Positions 1 through 11,479 of a stretch of DNA of 32,128 nt are shown here, one piece after another (position 1 is the stretch's first letter; the number at the start of each line of letters is the position of its first letter). Under the pieces are notes generated by a model that did no database searches, was not told where the DNA came from, and worked only from the letters and a program-made list of their open reading frames with translations. The position numbers and the translations under genes are program-made. The DNA lies in the NCBI GenBank assembly GCA_010094045.1, contig ML986600.1, positions 53,843 through 85,970 on the forward strand, given 5' to 3'. The DNA is from Lojkania enalia. Lineage: Eukaryota; Ascomycota; Dothideomycetes; Pleosporales.

Positions 1-795
1 ACTAATAGCTAGATAGAGAACGCTAATACAGTAATAGAATAAGTTCTCTAAGCCTATACTAGCTACAAATAAGATAACTAGATTAAATAGCTACTAATAG
101 TATAGTTTAAAGTGAATAATACAGTATCTAAATTAATAAAAGTCTCCCTATTTCTAGCCTACTTTAGCTAGCACCCTTAAATAGGCTTCAAGCCGCCTAT
201 AAGGATCTATTAACTACTAAAATAGTCCCTAATAGCCTAAAAAGCTAATAGACTAGTTAATAAGATAAAGGATATTATAGAGTATATTAGAGAAGAACTT
301 ACCTAGATATAAGCGTTCTAATAAGAGTATACTAACTATAAGCGCGTACTAGCCTCTAACTACTAGGTTAGTAATCTAGTTTAACTAGACGCTAGAAATA
401 TACGTATATAAAGACTGTTGAAAAAGTTTAACTAGAAGAATATAAGCCTTTATAAGGTTATTATAAAGGTATCCTCGCATACTTATAGACTAAAACTATC
501 TAAATTGGCTAAAATACATCTTATATTCTATATATTACTATTATAGCTAGTACCTAAGTTGTTTAACTAATCTAGTTAATAAGTATATAACCCTAAACCT
601 ATTGAGATTAATAGAGAATTAGAATACCTTATTAAGCGAATAGAAGACCTCTACTATAACTAATAGAGACGCCGGTACGAATACCTAGTTAAATAGACTA
701 GCTATTACAACCTAGAATAGTACCCAGCTAGTAATTTTACTAAGACAACTACCGTAGAAGATTACTATACTAGAAACTCGAATAAATAAGACCTA
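1..795 (+). pseudogene. Gypsy integrase C-terminal half plus chromodomain (RIP-degraded)
   Basis: Frame 1 begins with the end of an rve integrase core: TNGQTEN-like at the very start, then an FxVNNTVS-like block near 110-130 and a sPFLAYFgqHP-like block near 150-180. A KVIxKVSSHxYRLxL / IFxISLLxLVPK segment follows at about 455-555, the usual integrase C-terminal fold. A chromodomain follows at about 600-785, with RRRYEYLVKW, a Tyr-rich loop and a YPASNF...VEDYYTRN ending. The family uses this module to target heterochromatin. Stops are TAA/TAG only, at positions where W or Q is expected. The gene is dead. Confidence 0.85.
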
Positions 796-910
796 AATAT
801 AATATTATATCTAGATTCTTAATTAGGTATTAGAGTTTAATCTAAGTATATTCCTAGACGCTTATAATAATACTATACTAATATAATACTAGTAATAATA
901 CTACTACTGA

Positions 911-1094
911 TCCCTAGTATAATACTATTATATAATAATAACCGGTTATATTAATATACCTACGACCTAATCTAACCCCTAATATAGTACTACTATTAAC
1001 TACTAGTCGCGCTGATATACCTACAACCTAATCTAATTCCTAGTATAGTACTACTATACGATAATAACTAATTATACCGATATATCTACAACCT
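911..1094 (+). repeat. Three ~60-65 bp tandem repeats in the 3' non-coding tail of G1
   Basis: Three imperfect copies start at about 911, 976 and 1036. Each begins with YCCTAGTATARTACTAYTA and ends with a TATMCCTACAACCTWA-like stretch. They lie between the chromodomain and the polypurine tract. Differences between copies are mainly C/T and G/A, as RIP would make. Confidence 0.7.
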
Positions 1095-1180
1095 TAACTA
1101 ATACTAGTATTAATAACTACTATTTAATTATAAATAATCTAAATATAATATAAAGACCTAACTTATAGAAGCTTATAACT

Positions 1181-1190
1181 AAGAGGGGGG
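1181..1190 (+). other. Polypurine tract of G1
   Basis: AAGAGGGGGG sits directly before the LTR start TACTATTATA (a RIPed TG... terminus). A polypurine tract primes plus-strand DNA synthesis in LTR retrotransposons. Confidence 0.75.
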
Positions 1191-1482
1191 TACTATTATA
1201 ATAATACCGCGATACCTCTATACCTATATTACTCTTACTATAATACCTAAACCAGCTGTTAGTAATAGTTATTAGCTGTTAGCTAGAATATAACCAACTT
1301 ATTATAACTATAATAAAGGAAGGTTTTACTAACCTAGCTAGCCCGTATAGTAGTATAGACCTAGCCTCTATAAAAACCTATATAATATAGATATCTCTAT
1401 TCTTTATATAATATTTTAATATTTATATATAGTATATAGTAATAGAGTTAACTATCTAAAATATAATTAACTAACTATATAT
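1191..1482 (+). repeat. 3' LTR of G1 (right end approximate)
   Basis: The LTR starts immediately after the polypurine tract. It contains a TATA-like stretch (CTATAAAAACC near 1370) that would fit an LTR promoter. The terminal CA has probably become TA, so the exact end, somewhere about 1470-1490, cannot be fixed without the partner LTR. Confidence 0.55.
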
Positions 1483-1499
1483 AAGCGTTTGTAATATTT

Positions 1500-4290
1500 A
1501 AACTTATTTCTCTAAGCTAAAGCTTAAATAAGTTAAAGTATTTAGTATAGAGGGCTGTTAGGTTAATTATAAAGGGTATAAATTTATTAAAATTTTCGAT
1601 ATTTAGAATAGTACGGCCTTCTTTTATCTTTTATAGGATGTTAAGAGGAAGGTTGTAGGTAGTATCCTATATATTATATATATTATCTTTTCGTACTAAG
1701 ACTTTATTACTAGATATTAGTACTAGTATTTTTTAGATAGTACTATAGAATAGTTCTAGGTCGTATTTAAACTAAAGATAGACTTATAGCTTATAGTTAG
1801 TAAAAGTAAGAAATTGTTAGTAGATAATCTCTACTATAGTTATACTTAGGTTAGTATATCGCCTAATATTAGTAATATCCGTATTAATAAAGGTTAGGTA
1901 AATAGTAGTAGCTAGGTCTTTAATTATATTATAGTAGAAGTCTACTAATAGGATTTTTTTAAACTTTTATACTAGAATATCTACTATAAAAATACTATTA
2001 GATATATTAATATCGAATTTATTTAGATTATAATTTTTATTTATAGTAGTAAGTTTTACTAGAAATATATAGTTAATAGATTAGAAGACTTTAGAGTTCT
2101 ATTTACCTAGATCGCGGAAAAGGCTATTAAATAGAACTTCTTTATAATAGTCGGTAATATCTAAGGGTAATAAGTAATTAGTTTTAATATTAAAGCTTAC
2201 TAAGTACCTATTCTTTTATATATAGACGACTAAATTAATAATAACTTCTATAACTCTTTTTAATTTCTTATATTTTATTGTAATAGAGGGGAAATATAAA
2301 AGGAAACGTTTATAATAGAATGCTGTAAGGGTATTTTTTCCTTTTTATACTAAGAGCTTAATATACTTACTTAACCTATAGTTCTAGTAAATTGGTTTTT
2401 AAGTATTTAGCTTTATTAGTATATTCTTATCTGGTAGTAAGAGTAAAACTGATATTACTAGATTATAGGGGATTATTTTATTATCTTCGCAGCTATCTAG
2501 GTTAGCTACTAGTTATATAGAGTTAACTAGAATATTACTAAATAAAAGTATAGTAGACCTTTTCTTCTTTATAAATAACCTAAGGCCTTTCTATACTTCT
2601 TTTATAGTTTAAAAGGGTAATAGTTTCCGCTAGCATTTTCCTTTCTACTATTAGAATCCTTTAAGCGCGATACCGTTAATATTATTAAATTTCTAATTTT
2701 CGCCTAAATAGTTAATAGTAATACCTTATAAGTTGTAAATATTTCTATTTTAATTAACTATCTAACTAGCGTAAAGAGTATAAATAATAGTCTTCTAGGG
2801 GTAGAAATATTTAAGGGGTTTAGACCAGTTATTTTTCTTATACTTAGAATACTAATTAACATCTATTAAAGTATAAACTATCTATCTAATACTATATAAT
2901 ATTCTATATTTTTTAAGAAGGTTACTATTATAGTTTAAGGATATATTAAGTTATATAATAAGTAGTAATACGTAAGCAAATATAAGAAATAATATCTAGC
3001 TTTTCTATTTTTTAATTATTATAGTATTCCTATATAAAATAATATATTTTCTAAATTTACTACTAATATATTAGTAGGTATTACTATATATTCTTATAGT
3101 ATTATACGATCGTTTCTTAGGTTTTTTAAGATTAGTAAGGTTTTATATTATTCTTGTTTTTAGATAGTTTTATACTATAGAAGAAATTTTAGCAGGAATC
3201 TTAGTTTTAGTAGAAAGTAGGTTTCGCGATAATTCTACTGTAGAAGAATCTTTAAGCGTAGTAGCGGTGTATTTTAGGGTTGTTAGGGCTATAGGAAGCC
3301 TTAAAATAATGCCGGGGAATTCTCCAGAATCGGCGATTTCTACTATATTTTTACGATTTTTTAGTAGTTCTATACGTTCTTTATATACTGTTAAAACGTT
3401 AGCTAGTTAGAGTTCTTCTAGTATAGTCTTAACCTAATATATATAGTTATTAGAAATATTAAAGATAGATTTTTATTACTATACTTTAGTTACTTTAGTA
3501 GGAAGTTTAAGAATTAAAGACTAAACTTTATTTAGAAAATTTTAAATTAAGTATAATACTCGATTTATATTATAATTCTAAGTAGTAAATATAAGGATCG
3601 AGTTCTTATCTTTTAATTACTATATAAGACTAATATCTAGAAGTTTAAACTCTCGCCCTTCTACTTAAACTATTTATACCGACGCTGCTAGTATAAAACT
3701 AATTATATCTAATATAACTACTATTATATTCTTATCTAGAAAAGTATGGTCTTTTACTTTAAATATATTATTTTTAGTAGATAGGTTTAATAATTTTTCT
3801 ACTGCTATTCTACTAATAATATTATATTAGATAGCGTGTTTCCTTAGTTCTTTATAAACCTCTACTAGAGTATTTTACTCTTTATATCGCGTAATCTATT
3901 CTTCTTTAATAGTATCTTTATTAAGCCTAGTCTATCCTATCTTACTAACTATTATAGGGATAGTATATAAATATACTTCTAGAATATCTAGTACTAGAGG
4001 TAATTTAGGCTAGTTAAGTATAACTTATATTTTTAGAATAGTTCTCTTACTATTTATATTATTACCTAAACAACTTTCGGTTACTAGTTTAGATATAGTA
4101 GTTTTATTCTTATTAGTAGGTATAGAAACGCTTTAGTTAATTTAGAGACTAGTTATATTTTCCGCTTAAATAGTCTCGTTTATTATAGAGAATACTATTA
4201 GAAGGGTTATATAATTATAATAACCCTAGTTATATAGCTTAAGATAATATAGAGTCTTAGCGTTTAGCTTAAAGATAGTAAGAAGTAAAG
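1500..4290 (-). pseudogene. Unidentified ~900-codon frame downstream of G2 pol
   Basis: One minus-strand frame stays readable from about 4,290 down to about 1,500 with no net frameshift. Nearly all its interruptions are TAA/TAG at positions open to C-to-T or G-to-A change. Recognisable landmarks, in order, are a KHAIQYNII block, LDIISFILAASVQ, IADSGEFPGIILRLP, a basic KKPKKRSYNT patch, GEFP-type loops, NLVVYI, and a C-terminal LVRKDNIYNI...LPLNILQKIKEGRTIL segment. I recognise no domain. It lies where a retroviral env or extra third ORF would be, on the same strand as pol. It could also be a remnant of a separate element. A coding origin is well supported by frame conservation. The function is unknown. 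Confidence 0.55.
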
Positions 4291-4799
4291 GTTAAATTTT
4301 AGATAGAGAGAGGCTATTTATCTATTTATAGCGATAGAGGCAGGTAAAAACGGTAGGTAATATTAGTAGATAAAGGTAATAGAAGCGCTAGCTAAAAAAG
4401 GGGTATATACTTTACGCCTTTTACTATTTAAGTTGTTATAGTAAAGGTACTCGCTAATAATTACGCCTATAACACTAAAGAACTCTAAATAGATAGGTTA
4501 ATAGAAAAAACGTTACTATCTTATAAGTATTTCTATCTATACTAGATAGTATAGTTTTAAACTTCTAATTTCGCTAGATATTTCGCTTAAAGGTTTATTT
4601 ATTAGCGGTTGTTAGTTTAAAGGCGCCTTTTCTAGCTATTAGGCTGTTAAAGGTAGTATAGAAGATAATCTTTTAGGTCTTCTATCTAAGTATCTACTAC
4701 TAGTTTAAATCCTAGCGGATTTTCTTATTCTTATACTTATATATACTAATTTGTTCTTTTTCTAGAGGTTCTTATAGATTTAAACCTTATCTAGAGTTT

Positions 4800-7700
4800 T
4801 AGAGTAATTACGGTTATAAGCTATAATAAGTTTCTTAGCCTTTCTAAAGTTATTTATATTATACTAGACGTTGTATATACTTCTCTAACCTTTCTAGTAT
4901 ACTAGATATTTTGGTCTACTACTACGCTTATCAAGTTTTTATATTAGGAGTCGTTCTATTTTATAAAATAGTACCTCTTTATCTATAGCCTTAACTAAGA
5001 CTTATTAGGGTTTAATAGTACGTTTAAAAGGGTCTATATTCTTTAAAATAGGTTCTAATTATAATATAAATATAACTAGATAAATCTTTAGGGTTTCCGG
5101 AAGCTTAAGTTAATAAGCGTTCTTATTAACCTTATTAATAATTTTTAATAGTATAGAATACTAAACGTCTAGTTTTTAATTTAAATAACTGTAAACGCGG
5201 TATCCGTAGTAGAACTTTAGTATAGCCCAGTTTCTAACCTTAAGCTTAAGGGGCTTATATTTAAGATTATAAGTATACTTTATATTTATATTTATAAAGG
5301 CGAGGGCCTTATATACTATATCTTAATACTACTAGTATAGAGTAGTATAATTAGTATACGGAATTTTACTAAGTACTTTTAGTAGGTTATAAGAGTTAAA
5401 GCCTTAAAGTTGTTGTTATAATATAACCCCTATCGATATATTAGAGGATATATTTATCGCAAATTTTACGAATAATAGTACCTCTATCTAATCTACGTTA
5501 GAATTTATAGTATAGAAATATTAAAATACAATTTTAACGGTTTAGTTAGTTCTTTAGACTAACTATTAGTTTAAGAGTTTTAGGCAGTAGATATTAAGTA
5601 TAATATATCGACGCTTTTAAATATATACTTCTATAACTTATTTAAGAACCGTAGGTTTCTATTAGAAATAATACCTTTTAGTAAGCCCTATCCGTAGTTA
5701 ATAAGAGCTTTAATAAGAATAGATCCTTAATTAGTAGCTAAATAGTCTATTATCTCTAGTACGAAAAGTACTATTTTTGTTTCTTTATAAGTAGCTGTTA
5801 GTAGAGCGTTAAAGCTATATTTACTAGTAGAGAGTCTAGTAACAATATTAATTATAATAATAAGAAAGGGGGCTCTAGGATTAAGTATTAGTTGTAAGCT
5901 ACTATACAGTTAATACCGCTTAGTACAATTCTATAGATAATTAGAGTAGAATCGGATATATATTTTAAGAAGCTTTATAAGCCTTTAAATAAAAACCGCA
6001 TTCCTTATATACTTATAGGTTCTATAGAAGCTTTAATAAAACTGTTAATTATACGCGGATTAGAATATTTTGTTTACTATAACCTTTAAAATATATAGTT
6101 GTTTTATACTATTAAGTTTATTATAGTAGAAAATTAGTCCGTCTTTTTCGATAAAGTTCAGGCCTCTAAGTAGTCTATCTAGTTCTTCTTCGTCGTCCCT
6201 TTTACTGTAAATAATAAGCTTAACTTTTCTCTAATAGGTATCTTTGTCGTAAGCTTATTTTAAGCGGCTTTTAAAGTCATTAGTTATACTAATAAGAGAA
6301 ACGTTAAAGCAGTAAGTATAGTTAGAATATTAAATACCTATTTAATAGGAGCTTCGCGTTATAGAAATATATAGAGAATATAGCTCGTTTTTATTCTATT
6401 GCGTGGTTACGCTATAAGCGTATTTAAGGTCTTCTAGTATATCTATACTAATATCTCTTAGATTTATTACGCTGCTAAGACGCAAGAGTACATTAGATAT
6501 CTAATATATACGTCCTAGTTAGTACCTTATAATAAGGTTTAGAAACTGTTGTAGATACTAGATATAGTAGATAAGATATAAGTTTAACCTATCTACTAAT
6601 AATAATATAAGGAACTTTTAATATACTATAACTATAATAGTAGAATAGTCTATAAAAATATAATATTTTAGCGCGCTAGCTATTAAGTACCTAGTTTTCT
6701 TAATAAACTATACTATAGTAGATATTTTAAGTTCTATAAGCTAATAGTTATTTTTAGCCGGCAACAAACGTTTAGAGAGAAAAAGAATAGGTTAGATAGA
6801 TTCTTAAGAGAAATCTTTAACTTTTTACAGCTACGTAGTAGAGCTATTTTCTATATTCTCGAATCTTTCAGGAGTAGAAATATCCTCTATTATTAGTTTA
6901 GGGTCATCGACGATATAGTATAAGAAACCTACTATTCCCCATTCTTTAGAAGCGTCGATATTACTGTATATTAGCTAATAGGGGTTAATATAGTATAGAA
7001 TAGTATTTTCCCGAAACTACTCTTATATTATATTAAAGGCTACTTTTAGTATAGGGTCTTTAATAATTAGTATAAATTCTCTAAACCTTTTATACTTAAA
7101 CTTTCTAGAAGAAGCTCTCTTTAACAGCTTAGTTTTTAAATCCTAAAGTAGACCGCTAAACTAAATATAATAGGCGGTCTTATTATAGAGGAAGTTTATA
7201 ACGCTAATATACGTTTCTAGTACAGCGGCAGTCTTTAAGAATTCCAGGTTATATAGTACTACTAGACGCTTATTAGTTGTAGAAAGCCTAAATACATTAA
7301 CTTTCTATCTAAGAAAGATAGCGCTTAGGTAACTAAGATAGTACTTTTTAGCTAAGAGTAAGAAATATAGATAGTTAAGCTATTCGAAGAGTTTCCGCAA
7401 ATAGTATTTATATTCTTTAAAGCTATTTAAGAAGATAATAAAATCGTCTATATAAACTTAAATAAATAGGAAATCTTATATAATATTTTCTATTTATTTT
7501 TATATATGCTAAATACTATTAATATAATCTATAATTACAACGTATAAGAATTCTTATTTATAGTAACTATTTATTATAAGCTTATATCGATCTTATTTTA
7601 TAATAAACTACTAGTAGAAAAAACTTACTCTATTAATAATAGAGATATAGGTAGTACTCTATACTACTTAGATAATATCTAATTACTTCTTTAACGAGTA

Positions 7701-10700
7701 GAAATCTTTAACTATAGTATTATTTAGGGTCTATAAGTCGACTATAAGTCGGCCTTTATATAAGATATTACTATCCTTATTAGTAATCGTCTTCTAAGCT
7801 ATAAAGACTAGGTATTTAAAATACGTATCTTAGTTCGCCTAAAATATCTTTCCTTTTTAGTAAAGTTTATTAAAGAGTTTATTAATAAACCTCTTTTTAT
7901 TAGGTATATAGAGGTAAGGTTTAATATTTAGTTTTATATTTTTCTAGCCCGGAATTAAGGAGATACATATATATAATTCGCTTAAGACGTTAATAGTAGT
8001 ACTATAGTTAGTAAAGAGATTTAAGAAGTCTTCTACAATTAGTACTAGACGTTTAATATTATTAGAGCTTTTTATACTATATATATTAACTCTATTAAGT
8101 AAGAGTATTTTAGATACTTTAGATAGATCGCCGATAGTAGCCTATAAAATAATATAAGGGTCGGTTCTTATATATTCTTTAAAATATAGTAGGAAAATAT
8201 ATCTAAGTTAAGTTTGTTACTAAATATAGACTAGTTAGGTAGTATTATTTCTATATAAGATATATTTCGTTTTATTATTAAGAATAGTATTATAAAATCT
8301 AGCTCCTAATATATAGTTATACTACCCACGAAATTTAAAGTCTACCTCTACTAGTAGTAGAGCTTTAGGTCGGAATCTCACGTATTTAGCAGCTCTAGTA
8401 GGGATAAGAATATCTTCTACTACTACTAGTATTATTAGGCGTATTAGGGGCAACTTTAAAGTTACTATTATAGATATTATAGTACTCTAGTAATAGTATA
8501 TTATTATATATTATTTATTAAGGTTAATAATAAAGCCTTCAGGCCTGATAATATCTATACTAAATAGTATACCCAGCTCTAAATTATTTATAATATATAA
8601 TTTAGTATAGATCTATACTAAAATTAGTTTTCTATTTATAGTTATAGTAGAGAAGTAGATAGAGAATATAGTATACGCAGAGGAATCGTATAAATTATTA
8701 CCTAGACCTCTTAGTTTAAGTAGATTACCTTTTAAAAGATATACTTTTATATAAGAAATATATTTTATTAAGAATAAGTAGTTAACTAGTATAACTATAG
8801 TTCTAGTATTAGGTATAATAGTTGCTAATTCCCTATTAGGTGTAAATTTAGCTTATATATAAGCGTATTACCAGCATTTCTATTCTATCCCTAAATCGTA
8901 TTTAGAGGTATTAGTTAATACTATAATATTATAATTAGAGCGGCGCTTACTATTAATAATATTATTATATTTACTAGCTTTAATATAATTATTAAAATAA
9001 TAAAGAGTAATAGTTAGTTCTATAGTAGCTCGGGTAGAGCCTAGAGCGATCTAGAACTTACTCTATATAATACCTATTAGTTTTTTAGAAAGAAGTAGGC
9101 TCTATTAGATTAGGTATAGAGGTTACTAGTTTTAGTACTAATAGTTCCGTTAAATACTATAGTTCTATTACTAGTATTACTAGGAAGTATAGTATTTATA
9201 ATACTATATCTTATAGCCTTTAGATGTTTATATAGCTAGCTATTTAATAAGAAAGTATCTCTATATATATAATATTATTTTAGTAGTAGAGACGGATTAC
9301 CGTCTCTTATAGTAAGGCTAATAAATAATAGCTTTACTATAGTAAAGCCCGCGAAAACGTGTAGAATAGATCTATTATTATTATAGACTAGTATAGGAAA
9401 ATCGATTTCTTCTATATCGTCGTAAGATATAGTTCTAACATCTCCGCTGGGTATATTCTTAAGCGGTAAAACTTCTCGGGGTAAATCTTTCTATAGGTAC
9501 TTATTATTATTATTAACGTCTTTAATACTAATTAGATATACTCCTTATAGTTTATTAAATTAGCCTTTTTACTAGTAGCCGCTATTTCTAGTATTTCTAC
9601 TATAGTTATTTAAGTTACTTATATATAGTATAGTATTTCTTTACTAGTCTAAAGAAGTCGCCTAAAAACCTTATAGATATATATTATCTAGTCTCTAGTT
9701 TACTAATATTTAGTTTTCTTTTATAGTAAACTACGCTTAGTTAGATTAAGTTTAATAGTAATTAATTTAATAGGAGTTTCTACTAGTAATTTAACCTTAT
9801 TAAATAGAGCTACTATACGCGGGTTAGGTATTAGAATAATTCTAAATCTCTTATACGTATTCGGTTATTCGATTTAGTATACTATATATACTAGAGTAGT
9901 AATTTAGAAAATTATTATACCTATCTTATCTTTTAAATTAGACTTTAGTCTACTAGACTCTTTCCCGCTATTTAAGAACTTAAAGAAACTTATCTAAACG
10001 TATATTTAGGTCTTCTATAAGATTATTAATAGTAAGCTAAAAGCTTAAATCTAATTTACTATAGATTATAGCAATCTATTTTCAGGTATTACTTAACTTA
10101 TTATAGCTAGTATCTTTTAAATTTCGTACTATATTTATTATAAAGGTAGTAATCTGCTTATTATCTATTAATTTACGCATGCTGAACCTTTCGTTCTATA
10201 AGTTCTTATATACTTCTAAGAGCGGTTTCTTATAGCACTTTATTAGAAGTGCTTTCTAATTATCGACGCTGTATCTACTATAGAAGTATTCTTTAGTACT
10301 AGTAGAGAGCTAAACGTTATACTATATTTATATACTTCTTTTAAGATACTTTTAAAGATTAGTATAGATAACGTAGTTAAGATAAGTAATAATAGCGGCC
10401 TCTATAGATTTAATAAAATTGTAAAGGTACTTATAATAGGTTTTACCTTAAAGTATAGTAATACCGTTTATATTTACGCTCTATAGCTCTAGATTAAAAT
10501 AACTAATATTATCGGGTTTAAATTTTACATCTCCTCCTATATATTTTACCTATATTAGCTCTTACTATATCTCTATATCTATTAGAAAGGTAGTATAGTA
10601 TCTATTACTAATATAGAAGTCTAGTATACCTCGCCTCGAGAGAGGGGTAGTAGAGGGACGCCTTTTACCTATAGGTGCTAGTTGTTCCCATTCTACTTCT

Positions 10701-10836
10701 ACTAATACTCTTAATAGTTCTCTATAGAGCAGCTCTAGCGGGTAATATAGTTTATCTCTTTATTAGGGTAATTAAGGTCTAGAATTAATTTCCCGCTATT
10801 ATAGTTTATACTTAACTAAAGGCTCTAGTCTATAGT
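4800..10836 (-). pseudogene. G2 Gag-Pol polyprotein: Gag, protease, RT, RNase H, integrase, chromodomain (RIP-degraded)
   Basis: From right to left: a Gag capsid region at ~10,640-9,850 (NISYFNLELQ, then NLQKYLKRS near 10,360 and NERFSMRKLIDNK near 10,180); a decayed zinc knuckle near 9,590-9,550; RT with FVA..TITNKD near 7,790 and the catalytic VYIDDFIIF at ~7,430-7,456; RNase H with NNYWLIELEIST near 6,730, a TDHS-like motif near 6,640 and a VDRLNL...YLQQFLNL stretch ending at ~6,480; an integrase zinc-binding part near 6,200-5,950; the integrase core and a GDWALLK / AYRLKLP...IHP C-terminus to ~5,050; and a chromodomain at ~4,975-4,800 (FYKIERLL, PKYLVY.KG). The DKLNL...YLQQF RNase H ending is typical of a common ascomycete Gypsy lineage. 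Stops are mostly TAA/TAG. LTRs were not located. Confidence 0.85.
10832..10836. repeat. Left target-site duplication of G3 (ATAGT)
   Basis: ATAGT immediately precedes the 5' LTR and recurs exactly at 18,313-18,317 after the 3' LTR. A 5-bp duplication is the normal footprint of a Ty3/Gypsy integrase. Confidence 0.9.
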
Positions 10837-11376
10837 TATTATAAACACAGAACGCTAAGAGGTACTACCTTTATAACTAGGGCTCGATCCAATATTAGCT
10901 ACTATAGAAGTTAGCTTAGACGAGGACTGATAAGGTACTAACAGGCAGAAGCATATTAGGGACCAGTTATTAGATAGTAAGTAGTAGGACTGCGGGAACT
11001 AGGGAGATAATTAGTTGGATAATAAAGTATAGTACAACCTATATACGTAACTATAGTAGAAGTATTAGGTATAGCAGGACGAACCTGATAGACCTAATAG
11101 ACCTAATAAGCTAGGCTTAGTAGTCTTAAACTTAACTATATAAGATAAGAGATCTTTTTACTTAGATTAAATCCTTTGTAGTTATTCTCGCAGATTTATC
11201 TCGTTACTCTATTAGACTTCTAAATATACTTGTTACATTCGAAGAACCGGCGAACCTAATACTCTCTCTTTACTAAAGCTATTACCTCTAACTAACCTAA
11301 TATAAATAAGGCCCTAGCGCGTGTACGACTGCAACAGCGGTCGTTATATATACTAGTAGTATATAAGTTAGTAATA
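10837..11376 (+). repeat. 5' LTR of G3 (540 bp)
   Basis: It starts TATTATAAA (RIPed TGTTATAA) and ends GTTAGTAATA. It aligns end to end with 17,773-18,312. Differences between the two LTRs are overwhelmingly C/T and G/A, for example ATAAACACAG here against ATAAATATAG in the 3' copy. Confidence 0.95.
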
Positions 11377-11479
11377 TAATAACTACCTAATATTAAGAGA
11401 ATAGAAACTATTTAAAGATGTCTACTACATCGTAAAGTTAAGTTATAATAACTTAAAGGCTGTAAGCCCTAGAAGAAGC

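Larger units (their letters stand above)
1..1482 (+). mobile_element. 3' part of a Ty3/Gypsy chromovirus (element G1), cut by the window edge
   Basis: In order this shows the end of an integrase core, a chromodomain, a non-coding tail with tandem repeats, a polypurine tract (1181-1190) and an LTR starting at 1191. The element runs on the plus strand and its 5' part lies outside the window. It is heavily RIP-mutated. The right end of the LTR is estimated, because the 5' LTR is not available for comparison. Confidence 0.8.

Noticed and set aside
1500..4290. Calling the downstream G2 frame an envelope gene
   Set aside because: Position fits, but I see no signal peptide, cleavage site or clear transmembrane layout that would justify the name.
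11377..11400. Primer binding site of G3
   Set aside because: The sequence after the 5' LTR is too altered by RIP to match to any tRNA 3' end by eye.
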